Shown: positions 15,503-23,156, counted from the stretch's first letter. The stretch is 24,774 nt of DNA from Azotobacter paspali (GCF_042434745.1 NZ_JBHLSS010000095.1); one strand, 5' to 3'. The notes: a model not told the origin generated them from the letters alone. Numbers and translations: made by a program.

Positions 15503-15984
15503 GCATGCAGCAACAGATTCGCACCTTGGGCAACCGGGTGATGATGGCGTTCGCTCGCGGCGTGCTGCGTGCTGTGAACGACAGCGGCGCACGTCAGACG
15601 CTGCAGGTCGAGATGCTGCGCGGCGAGCTGCGCGACGGGGTCGAGCGGATGCAGAACTATGGGTTCGCCGCGCACCCGCACACGGGGGCCGACGCGGCCA
15701 TCTCATTCGTGGCCGGCAATCGCGAGCAGGGCATTGTCCTTGTTGTGGATGACCGCCGCTACCGGCTGAACCTGCAGCAGGGTGAGGTGGCCATGCACGA
15801 CGATCTCGGCAACAAGATCCAACTGCTGCGCGACCGCGTGCAGATCACGGCAGTCCAGGCGCTGGAGATCGTCGCGCCGGACGTGTCCATCATTGGCAAT
15901 GTGGCTATCACCGGCACGCTCACCAACAACGGGAAAGACGTGGGTAGCACCCACACCCATCCGGGTACGGGAGAGCCGAACTGA
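15499..15984 (+). CDS. Baseplate central spike protein (Mu gp45 family)
   Basis: A 161-residue spike subunit. After an N-terminal helix it has the OB-fold part (LQVEMLRGELRDGVERMQNY, GFAAHPHTGADAAISFVAGN) and a repetitive beta part (VAMHDDLGNKIQLLRDRV, ALEIVAPDVSIIGNVAITGT) that forms the triple-stranded needle. It ends GSTHTHPGTGEPN; the HxH pair (H152, H154) is the iron-binding tip motif known from Mu gp45 and P2 gpV. The spike pierces the outer membrane. GTG 15499 overlaps the preceding stop and has GAGGAG 5 bases before; ATG 15505, two codons later, is the alternative. Confidence 0.93.
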   Translation: MSMQQQIRTLGNRVMMAFARGVLRAVNDSGARQTLQVEMLRGELRDGVERMQNYGFAAHPHTGADAAISFVAGNREQGIVLVVDDRRYRLNLQQGEVAMHDDLGNKIQLLRDRVQITAVQALEIVAPDVSIIGNVAITGTLTNNGKDVGSTHTHPGTGEPN

Positions 15985-16451
15985 TGGCAGATGTTGCGCT
16001 TGTCATGACGGAAATGGGCGGCGACCTGCTGCTCGACGGGTTCGACCTGTCCCGCGACGACGGCCTGGAGACCGCCGTCATCATCAGTCTGTTCACCGAC
16101 CGCCGGGCCGAGCCGGATCAGATTCCGCCAGAGCTGCCGCAGGACGACCTGCGCGGCTACTGGGGCGATGTACAGCCATCCGTCGAGGGCGACCGCACCG
16201 GGTCGCTGCTCTGGCTGCTGGCGCGCGAGAAGCAGCTGCCGCAGACGCTGGCGCGGGCCGAGCAATACTGCCGAGACGCCCTCGCCTGGATGGTCGATGA
16301 CCGCGTCGCCACTCGCATCGATGTGACTGCGTCGTACCTCTCCATGGGGTGGATGCTGATCGTCGTCGACATCTACAGGCCGCAGGGCGAACCGGTGCAG
16401 TACCGATACAACTATGAATGGGCGGCCCAATCCGCCAGGAGGGCTGCCTGA
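15984..16451 (+). CDS. Baseplate wedge protein (Mu gp46 family)
   Basis: A 155-residue protein in TGATG overlap with the spike gene and TGATG overlap with the next. GGDLLLDGFDLSRDDGLETA followed by VIISLFTDRRA, GYWGD, GSLLWLLAREKQ and a C-terminal IDVTASYLSMGWMLIVVDIY is the gp46 pattern, related in fold to P2 gpW and T4 gp25 lysozyme-like wedge proteins, which start sheath polymerisation from the baseplate. No catalytic role is expected. Length and position fit Mu gp46. Confidence 0.92.
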   Translation: MADVALVMTEMGGDLLLDGFDLSRDDGLETAVIISLFTDRRAEPDQIPPELPQDDLRGYWGDVQPSVEGDRTGSLLWLLAREKQLPQTLARAEQYCRDALAWMVDDRVATRIDVTASYLSMGWMLIVVDIYRPQGEPVQYRYNYEWAAQSARRAA

Positions 16452-17515
16452 TGCCGTTCGTCAGACCCTCCCTGACCGAGATCATCGACCGCGTCGTTGC
16501 CGACATCAGCACCCGTCTCCCCGGAGTCGCCGGCGCCGTACTGCGCCGATCCTTGCTGGGGATCATTGGGCGGGCCGAGGCCGGCGCGGCGCACCTGCTC
16601 TATGGGTATATCGACTGGGTCGCGCGTCAGGCCATACCGGATACCGCCGAGAGCGAGTATCTGCAGCGCTGGGCGGCGATCTGGGGGATCACCCGCAACG
16701 CTGCGACCTTCGCCGCAGGCTCGGTCACGTTCACCGGCTCGAACGGTGCGGTGATTCCAGCGGGCACTACCGTTCAGCGTCAGGATGGCGTGCAGTACGC
16801 CACCCAGGCTGCAGCAACCATCGCCGGCGGTTCGGCTACCGTCGCCGTCGAGGCGAACATGGCGGGCACGGACGGCAACCTGGCGGCGGGTGCCGCCGTG
16901 TTCCTGATCTCGCCGGTTTCAGGCGTGCAATCTAACGCGACGGTGGCGGCCAGCGGCATCGCTGGGGGCGACGACGTCGAAAGCGACGAGCGTCTGCTCG
17001 CTCGCCTATTACAGCGCATCCGCAATCCACCCCAGGGCGGAGCGGAGGCCGACTATGTGCTGTGGGCGTTGGAGGTGCCGGGCGTCACGCGCGTGTGGGT
17101 CTATCCGATGCAACTGGGGGCTGGCACCGTGACAGTGCTGTTCGTCAATGATGACGACCCGGTGAGCATCATTCCCGATGCCGCCGAGGTGGCCGAAGTG
17201 CAGGCGCATATCGATGGGCTGCGGCCAGTCACCGCCGAGGTGTTCGTCGCCGCGCCTACGGCGACGCCGCTGAACATGACCATCGTGCTCGACCCGAACA
17301 CCGCCGGCGTGCAGCAGGCGGTGCTGGCCGAGTTGCAGGACCTGCTCACGCGCGAGGCCCGGCCCGGCGGGACCATCCTGATCAGCCGGCTGCGCGAGGC
17401 CGTATCGATCGCCGCTGGCGAGGGCGATAACTCCATCATCACGCCGGCGGCGAATGTCGTGCATGCGGCCGGGGAAATGGCTGTGCTCGGCACGGTTACG
17501 TTCCAGCCGCTCTAA
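16451..17515 (+). CDS. Baseplate protein J (Mu gp47 family)
   Basis: A 354-residue wedge protein. The opening (RPSLTEIIDRVVADISTRLP), GYIDWVARQAIPDTAESEYL, the hydrophobic beta domain (AAGSVTFTGSNGAVIPAGTT) and the RNPPQGGAEADYVLWALEVP block followed by GVTRVWVYP are diagnostic of baseplate protein J. The protein joins the wedges and transmits the signal for contraction. The start at 16451 overlaps the gp46 stop. It is followed after 10 bases (AAAGGGGAAATC, with a Shine-Dalgarno) by the gp48-GH5 gene. Confidence 0.94.
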   Translation: MPFVRPSLTEIIDRVVADISTRLPGVAGAVLRRSLLGIIGRAEAGAAHLLYGYIDWVARQAIPDTAESEYLQRWAAIWGITRNAATFAAGSVTFTGSNGAVIPAGTTVQRQDGVQYATQAAATIAGGSATVAVEANMAGTDGNLAAGAAVFLISPVSGVQSNATVAASGIAGGDDVESDERLLARLLQRIRNPPQGGAEADYVLWALEVPGVTRVWVYPMQLGAGTVTVLFVNDDDPVSIIPDAAEVAEVQAHIDGLRPVTAEVFVAAPTATPLNMTIVLDPNTAGVQQAVLAELQDLLTREARPGGTILISRLREAVSIAAGEGDNSIITPAANVVHAAGEMAVLGTVTFQPL

Positions 17516-17525
17516 AGGGGAAATC

Positions 17526-19508
17526 ATGCCGCGCACGGCTGCTGAATACCGGGAGCAGCTGAAAGCGCTGCTCCCGCCTGGGTTCGCCTTCCCGCGCGAG
17601 CCCGGTACCCGCCTTGAAGATCTGCTCGATGGTATGGCACAGGAGTTGGCCCGCATTGATGCGCGCGGTGAACGGTTGATCATCGAGGCGAATCCGCTCA
17701 GCACCAGCGAATTGCTGGCCGACTGGGAGCGCGTCGCGGGGCTGCCGGACAACTGCGCCGGCACGCTCGAAACGACCCTGCAGGGGCGTCGCAACGCTTT
17801 GATATCGAAGCTCACAGCCACCGGCGGCCAGAGCCCGGCCTACTTCATCGAGGTGGCACGAGTACTCGGCTTCGACGTCACCCTCAGCGAATTCCGCCCC
17901 TTCCGCGCCGGCCGATCGCGCGCCGGTGACCCGCTGACAAATGGCGACTGGGTTCATACTTGGCGGGTCAACGCGCACGCGACGACGATCATCGAGTTCC
18001 GCGCCGGGAACTCCGCCGCAGGTGAGCCGCTGCGGTCCTGGGGCAATGACATTCTCGAGTGCAAGCTCAATCAGCTGAAGCCTGCACATACGATCGTGCT
18101 CTACGGCTATGGCTATGGCATCACGCTGTCGGTGAGCGACGCCACGTTGATCGACGACAGCCTGCCAGAGCTGTCGGTGAGCGATGCCACGTTGATCAAT
18201 GACAACGTGCTAGAGCTGTCGGTGGGCGATGCCACGTTGATCAATGACAACGTGCCAGAGCTGTCGGTGAGCGATGCCACGGTTGACGATCCCGAAGAAG
18301 AACCTGTCGCGCCGGGTGCCTTGATGACATCCGGGGCTCAGCTCCTCGATGTCGCCAGTGGCACGCAGGTACAGCTCAAATCGGTCAACTGGTTCGGCGC
18401 CGAGGGGACCAACCACACGCCGCACGGCACCTGGGCCAGGCGCTATACCGACATTCTCGACCAGGTCGCGAGTTGGGGCTTCAACTGCCTGCGCATTCCG
18501 TTTTCGGGCGATATCGTCGGCGCGACTCCGCCGCCGACCGCGTTCGATGCGGATCTCAACCCGGAGTTCGTCGGTTTGTCCGCCCTAGACATCCTCGACC
18601 TGATCGTCGATTACGCTGCCGGCAAGGGGCTGTACGTGGTGCTCGACCACCACCGGCGTCACGCCGGCAATGGTGCCGATGGCGCTCCAACCGATGCCGG
18701 CTATAGCGAAGCGGCGTGGCACGCCACCTGGACCGCGATGGCCCAGCGCTATGGCAGCGTGGCCAACGTGGTCGGCGCCGACCTGCACAACGAACCGCAC
18801 GAGCTGACCTGGGACGCCTGGGCGACCCTGGCCGAAGCCTGCGGCAACGCCATCCATGTTGTAGCGCCGCACTGGTTGATCATGGTCGAGGGCGTCGGTG
18901 CGATCGGCGACGACCACTACTGGTGGGGCGGCCAACTCGCTGGCGTGGCCAGCCGGCCGGTGGTCCTGGCCCAGGCCAACCGCTTGGTCTACTCGCCGCA
19001 CGAGTACGGGCAGTCCGTCGGCTCGCAGACCTGGCTGGCCTACGACGGCCAGACGCCGCCGGCCAACTGGCCGCTGAACCTGTATGGGGTCTGGCACGAC
19101 CATTGGGGATTCATCGCCGAGCAGGGGATCGCGCCGATCTGGATCGGCGAGTTCGGCGGACATTACGGACTGGACGGCGGCGGCAACCTGACCAAGCCCC
19201 ATGCGGCTTACGAGACCCAGTGGACCCAGGAGCTGGTCAAGTACCTCGGCGGCGATTTCGATGGCGATGGTCAGCGTGATCTGCCCAGCAGCCAGACCGG
19301 CCTGTCCTTCGCCTACTGGTCGCTCAATCCTAACTCGGGCGACACCGGTGGGCTGCTCCAGGACGATTGGACCACGCAGCAGCAACCCAAGCTGGCCCTG
19401 CTCGAGCCCTTGCTCACCGCTCCAACACCAACCACGGGCGAAGCCCTGGTCGACGACGATAACGAACCGCTCGTCGACGACGACGACACCCCGCTTGAGG
19501 ACGATTGA
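17526..19508 (+). CDS. Mu gp48-like baseplate protein fused to GH5 endoglucanase
   Basis: A 660-residue chimera. Residues 1-200 are the gp48/YmfQ baseplate domain (MPRTAAEYREQLKALLPPG, then LLDGMAQELARIDARGERLI, FRAGRSRAGDPL, LKPAHTIVLYGY); ordinary gp48 proteins stop here. Residues 201-252 are 15-residue tandem repeats (LSVSDATLIDDSLPE type). Residues about 265-630 are a complete GH5 cellulase domain: VNWFGAEG (287-294), CLRIPFS (R323), VLDHHRR, DLHNEPHE with general acid E423, YSPHEYG (H492, Y494), WIGEFGG with nucleophile E542, and FAYWSLNPNSGDTGG (W598). The set resembles subfamily-1 enzymes such as Acidothermus E1. The C-terminus is Asp-rich (LVDDDNEPLVDDDD). There is no signal peptide, as expected for a virion enzyme. 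It probably hydrolyses beta-1,4-glucan at the baseplate; the substrate is inferred. Confidence 0.94.
   Translation: MPRTAAEYREQLKALLPPGFAFPREPGTRLEDLLDGMAQELARIDARGERLIIEANPLSTSELLADWERVAGLPDNCAGTLETTLQGRRNALISKLTATGGQSPAYFIEVARVLGFDVTLSEFRPFRAGRSRAGDPLTNGDWVHTWRVNAHATTIIEFRAGNSAAGEPLRSWGNDILECKLNQLKPAHTIVLYGYGYGITLSVSDATLIDDSLPELSVSDATLINDNVLELSVGDATLINDNVPELSVSDATVDDPEEEPVAPGALMTSGAQLLDVASGTQVQLKSVNWFGAEGTNHTPHGTWARRYTDILDQVASWGFNCLRIPFSGDIVGATPPPTAFDADLNPEFVGLSALDILDLIVDYAAGKGLYVVLDHHRRHAGNGADGAPTDAGYSEAAWHATWTAMAQRYGSVANVVGADLHNEPHELTWDAWATLAEACGNAIHVVAPHWLIMVEGVGAIGDDHYWWGGQLAGVASRPVVLAQANRLVYSPHEYGQSVGSQTWLAYDGQTPPANWPLNLYGVWHDHWGFIAEQGIAPIWIGEFGGHYGLDGGGNLTKPHAAYETQWTQELVKYLGGDFDGDGQRDLPSSQTGLSFAYWSLNPNSGDTGGLLQDDWTTQQQPKLALLEPLLTAPTPTTGEALVDDDNEPLVDDDDTPLEDD
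18126..18281 (+). repeat. Three and a half 45-bp tandem repeats (15-residue linker units)
   Basis: Units at 18126-18170, 18171-18215 and 18216-18260, with a partial fourth at 18261-18281, begin CTGTCGGTGAGCGA(C/T)GCCAC. Each encodes LSV(S/G)DATLI(D/N)D(S/N)(L/V)(P/L)E. Copies 2 and 3 are nearly identical at DNA level, so expansion is recent or gene-converted. They join the baseplate domain to the GH5 domain and the unit number may vary between strains. Confidence 0.93.
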
Positions 19509-20728
19509 TGGCACGCAAGACTAGTGCGTTCGGCGCGGCCAGCGCAGTAACCGAAACAACAGAATTCCTGGTACGCGAGGGCGGCAACAAGCGCCTGTCC
19601 AGATCCACGCTGCAGACGTTTATCGAATCGCTTCTGCCGGCTGCGGGCGAGGACGGCCGCGAGGTCGAGCTTCAGGCCAGCGCAACCCATATCCAGTGGC
19701 GCTACACGGGGGGCTCGGCTTGGGCCAACCTTGTCGCTCTGTCGGCGATCACTGGTGAGGGCGGTACCGATGGTCGCGAGGTCCAGCTACAGAGGACTGC
19801 GACCCACATCCAGTGGCGTTATGCAGGAGAGGTGACATGGACGGACCTCGTCGCTCTGGCCGACCTCACGGGACCGGCCGGCACCGGCCTGACCAATCGC
19901 GGCGCGTGGGTGTCCGGCGCGGACTACTCCGCCGGTGACTATGTGTTTGCAGTCGGCACGAACGGCAACAGCATGTTCATCTGCCAGTCCGCTGAGACGT
20001 TCACCTCGACCACCGAGCCGCTCAGCGACAGCTCGAGCTGGGTGGAATTCACCGCCCCGGCCGGTGCGGATGGCCGTGAGATCGAGTTGCAGGCCAGCGG
20101 TACAGCTATCCAGTGGCGCTACAGTGGTGGCAGCACCTGGACGGACCTAGTGCCGCTGTCGGAGCTGAAGGGGGCCGATGGCGTCGGCATTCCGACCGGC
20201 GGTATGGCCGGCCAATTTCTGGCGAAGGCCTCGCCTGAAGACCATGACGCGGAGTGGGTCGATGCGCCGCCTGGCGGCGGTTCCTCAACCCTGATCGGTA
20301 TGTTGGCCGCCAACAGCGCGAACCAGGCAACCACAATTGCCGAACTGGTCAACGTCACAGTCGAAACCGGCAAGGTTTATCAGTTCCGATTCCTCGCCGA
20401 GGTCAAGCCTACATCCACCTCGATCGGTTTGAAGTGGGGCTTCACGGGCTCATTCGGCTCCCAGTTCATTCAGGCCCTGGCGAGCTATCGGGAAAGCGCA
20501 TCCGGGTCGACCCAGAAAGCCCTGCGCGCCAAGGCGGACATCGCGACCTTTGCCAGCTCGGAGGCTGGCAATGATGGAAACCTGATTGAAATTAAGGGGC
20601 TAGTGCACGTTATCACAGGCGGCACCTTTGGCATCGGCTATGCGGTCAGCACCCAATACGACTACGCCGGCATCACGCGCGGCGCTTCCCTGGTGCTCGA
20701 ACCCATCGGCGCCGTTTCCCTGACTTGA
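19508..20728 (+). CDS. Tail fibre protein with IQWRY repeats and CBM5/12-like segment
   Basis: A 406-residue fibre. Residues 1-40 (TSAFGAASAVTETTEFLVRE) resemble a fibre attachment segment. Three related 35-residue units follow at 49-83, 88-122 and 188-222, each DGRE(V/I)(E/Q)LQ...IQWRY.G...W..LV.L, a pattern common in phage fibres and linked by Gly-rich turns. Between units 2 and 3, residues 131-181 (RGAWVSGADYSAGDYVFAVG, then MFICQSAET, SSSWVEF) look like a carbohydrate-binding module of the CBM5/12 kind (W, Y..GD.V, closing W). The C-terminal 140 residues are a beta-rich knob (ISVETGK-like VTVETGKVYQFRFLAEVKP) that is the likely receptor-facing part. TGATG couples it to the GH5 gene. Ligand unknown; the CBM call is tentative. 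Confidence 0.8.
   Translation: MARKTSAFGAASAVTETTEFLVREGGNKRLSRSTLQTFIESLLPAAGEDGREVELQASATHIQWRYTGGSAWANLVALSAITGEGGTDGREVQLQRTATHIQWRYAGEVTWTDLVALADLTGPAGTGLTNRGAWVSGADYSAGDYVFAVGTNGNSMFICQSAETFTSTTEPLSDSSSWVEFTAPAGADGREIELQASGTAIQWRYSGGSTWTDLVPLSELKGADGVGIPTGGMAGQFLAKASPEDHDAEWVDAPPGGGSSTLIGMLAANSANQATTIAELVNVTVETGKVYQFRFLAEVKPTSTSIGLKWGFTGSFGSQFIQALASYRESASGSTQKALRAKADIATFASSEAGNDGNLIEIKGLVHVITGGTFGIGYAVSTQYDYAGITRGASLVLEPIGAVSLT
19652..20173 (+). repeat. Three dispersed 105-bp fibre repeats (IQWRY units)
   Basis: Protein-level repeats at 19652-19756, 19769-19873 and 20069-20173, the third separated by the carbohydrate-binding-like segment at 19898-20050. DNA is diverged but shares ATCCAGTGGCG(C/T)TA in each copy. 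Such units mark a trimeric fibre shaft that can lengthen or shorten by recombination. Confidence 0.8.
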
Positions 20729-20738
20729 GGACCTGAAT

Positions 20739-23156
20739 ATGGCTCGCAACGCTGTTTTTGTCGTCACGCTGTCGGCTGCCTCGACGCAGACGGTCACCGT
20801 CAACTACGAAACCGTGCCCGACACGGCCATGCCGCCGGAGGATTTCACCGCCACCAGCGGCACCCTGACGTTTGCGCCAGGGCAAACCAGCAAGACGGTT
20901 ACAGTGCCGGTTCGCACATCAGACGCTGGCCAGCCGCAGGAGACGTTCAGTCTGGTCCTGAGCGACCCGGTCGATGCCACGATTGCCGATGGTTCCGGGC
21001 TCTGTACGCTGCCGGGTGACGTGGTGGTCGATGTCTACCTCGACCGCTTCAACATCCTGTATACCGCACTGCACGAACCCGCCAACGGCTATTTCGGTCC
21101 GCCCAGTGGCGCGAAGGCCCGCACGATCCCCTATCACTGCCCGGAAACCCTGATCAACGAAGCCCCTGACTACGGGCACGAGTCCGTCTCCGAGACGGCC
21201 TCGTTCTGGGTCGGGCTGGAGGCCTGGAAAGGGGCGCTGTCGAACGACTGGAGCGGCTACGCGGCGGCCTGGAGTTCGATCGAGGCGAACTACATCCCCA
21301 GCGCGGCCAACCAGCCGACCGGCGCCTACACGCCCGGCAGTCCAGCCACCTACCAACCCGAGGGTGATTTGCCCAGCGCCTACCCGACGCTGCCCAATAC
21401 CGGCGCGCCGGTGGGTGTCGATCCGCTCTATGCCGAGCTGCAGACCACCTACGGCAATGGCCGCATGTACCTCATGCACTGGCTGATCGATGTCGATGGC
21501 GTATACGGCTATCACAATGGCGACGGGGGTGAGACAGGCGTCTACATCAACAACTACTCGCGGGGTCTACAGGAATCCTCGTTCGAGACCGTGACCCATC
21601 CTTCCTGGGAGGATTTCAGTTTCGGCAGTGCCTACGGCTACCTGCCATTGTTCAACAAGAATCAGCCTATTTATCCGGAGGCTCCGTTCAAGTACGGGCC
21701 GCAGTGGCGTTATACCGCGGCGCCGGACGCCGAAGCACGGGTCGTCCAGCATGCCTACTGGGCACACAAGTTCGCGGCGGCGGCTGGCTCGGCATCGAGC
21801 GTGGCCACGCAGGACGCCAAGGCGAAGAAAATGGGCGATTACCTGCGCTATGCGCTGTTCGACAAGTACTACCGCAAGATTGGCGATTACACCGAGGCAG
21901 CCACGTCCGATGCCCCGTATGACTCCTGCCACTACCTGGTGAGCTGGTACGCCTCCTGGGGCGGCGAGATCCCGGCCACGGTCGGCGCGGAGCCGACCTG
22001 GGGCTTCCGGATCGGCAGCTCGGAAGCCCACCAGGGTTATCAGGCGCCCGACATCGCCTATTTCATGGCCACCGGCGGGGGCGGCTACACCCCGCAATCG
22101 CCGTCGGCCGGCGATATCTGGCTGGGTTCGCTGTACCGCCAGATCGAGATGCTGCGCTGGCTGCAGTCGCCAGAGGGCCCCATTGCCGGCGGCGTGTCCA
22201 ACTCTTGGAAGGGGCGGTACGAGACGCCGACCGATGGCCGCCAGACCGCCAGGTTTTACGGCATGTTCTATACCTATGCGCCAGTCTGGCACGACCCGCC
22301 CAGCAACAACTGGTTCGGCTTCCAGGTCTGGGGATTGCAGCGCTCCGCCGATCTGCTGCTGGAGGTTGCCGACAAGACCAGTGCGTTGGCCGTTGAGATC
22401 CGCCCGAACCTGGAAATCCTCCTGGACCGCTTCATCAACTGGACGCTTGACCACGCCACGCTGACCGAAGGGGGCAGCTACTCGCTACCCTCGACTCTGT
22501 CCTGGGTATCTGCGACCAAGGTGTCCGGTCAGACGGCTACTGCGCCGAACCTTGAGGGCGTCTACGAATACCTGCCCACCCTCGACTGGGACGGTACCGG
22601 CAGCTACGCCGCCTTCTGGAGTGCCTCGACCGTTCCGAACCCGAGTCTGCACTGCTCGGTCGTCGAGTCCGGCGTGGATCTTGGCGTCGCGGCCTCGCTC
22701 TCGCGCCTGCTGATCGAGTATGCCGAGGCCAAGCGGCGGATGGGCAAGTTCACCACGGCGATTCCAGGCGGCAGCCATACCGCCCAGGACTGCTACACCC
22801 TGGCCCGTGAACTGCTGGACCGCACCTGGACGTTGTTCAAGGACAGCAAGGGGCTCACGCGCGAAGAGGACCGCGCCGACTACACCCGCTTCGCCGATCC
22901 GGCCTACGTGCCCGCGACATTCAGCGGGACGATGCCCAACGGCGATGCCATTGCCGCCGGCGCCACCTTCATCTCGATCCGCTCGTTCATGGAGGACGAC
23001 CCGGATTGGCCGCAGATCCAGGCCTATCTCGCCGACCCGACGCCGGAAAACGTGCCGACGTTCACGTATCACCGCTTCTGGGCGCAGGCCGAGTACGCCA
23101 TGGCGTGCGCGGCCATGCACCACTATTTCGGAGATCTGGTCGGGGCCGTTGCATAA
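20739..23156 (+). CDS. Partial Calx-beta plus GH48 (cellobiohydrolase family) protein
   Basis: An 805-residue protein. Residues 1-92 are most of a Calx-beta domain (VFVVTLSAASTQTVTVNYET, TSGTLTFAPGQTSKTVTVPV, FSLVLSDPVDATI), lacking the usual first strand. Residues about 98-800 are a near full-length glycoside hydrolase family 48 domain: LHEPANGYFG, then PYHCPETLINEAPDYGHESV (131-150) with the predicted general acid E152, PATYQPEGDLPSAYP, YLMHWLIDVDGVYGYHNGDG, APDAEARVVQHAYWA (328-342, holding the likely base), WLQSPEGPIAGGVSNSWKGR, NNWFGFQVWG, REEDRADYTRF, FSGTMPNGD and FTYHRFWAQAEYAMA. These match clostridial CelF/CelS-type exocellulases over their whole length. No signal peptide, dockerin or cellulose-binding module is present, so delivery on the virion is likely. 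Start 20739 has GAGGA upstream. Chitin is a possible alternative substrate. Confidence 0.95.
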   Translation: MARNAVFVVTLSAASTQTVTVNYETVPDTAMPPEDFTATSGTLTFAPGQTSKTVTVPVRTSDAGQPQETFSLVLSDPVDATIADGSGLCTLPGDVVVDVYLDRFNILYTALHEPANGYFGPPSGAKARTIPYHCPETLINEAPDYGHESVSETASFWVGLEAWKGALSNDWSGYAAAWSSIEANYIPSAANQPTGAYTPGSPATYQPEGDLPSAYPTLPNTGAPVGVDPLYAELQTTYGNGRMYLMHWLIDVDGVYGYHNGDGGETGVYINNYSRGLQESSFETVTHPSWEDFSFGSAYGYLPLFNKNQPIYPEAPFKYGPQWRYTAAPDAEARVVQHAYWAHKFAAAAGSASSVATQDAKAKKMGDYLRYALFDKYYRKIGDYTEAATSDAPYDSCHYLVSWYASWGGEIPATVGAEPTWGFRIGSSEAHQGYQAPDIAYFMATGGGGYTPQSPSAGDIWLGSLYRQIEMLRWLQSPEGPIAGGVSNSWKGRYETPTDGRQTARFYGMFYTYAPVWHDPPSNNWFGFQVWGLQRSADLLLEVADKTSALAVEIRPNLEILLDRFINWTLDHATLTEGGSYSLPSTLSWVSATKVSGQTATAPNLEGVYEYLPTLDWDGTGSYAAFWSASTVPNPSLHCSVVESGVDLGVAASLSRLLIEYAEAKRRMGKFTTAIPGGSHTAQDCYTLARELLDRTWTLFKDSKGLTREEDRADYTRFADPAYVPATFSGTMPNGDAIAAGATFISIRSFMEDDPDWPQIQAYLADPTPENVPTFTYHRFWAQAEYAMACAAMHHYFGDLVGAVA

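Noticed and set aside
8487..17515. R-type tailocin (pyocin-like) instead of a complete phage
   Set aside because: Terminase, portal, protease, capsid and a cos-like site are all present and intact, so a full virion with DNA is expected.
18585..19514. Minus-strand open frame opposite the GH5 domain
   Set aside because: Mirror of the catalytic domain codons; no motif and no upstream signals.
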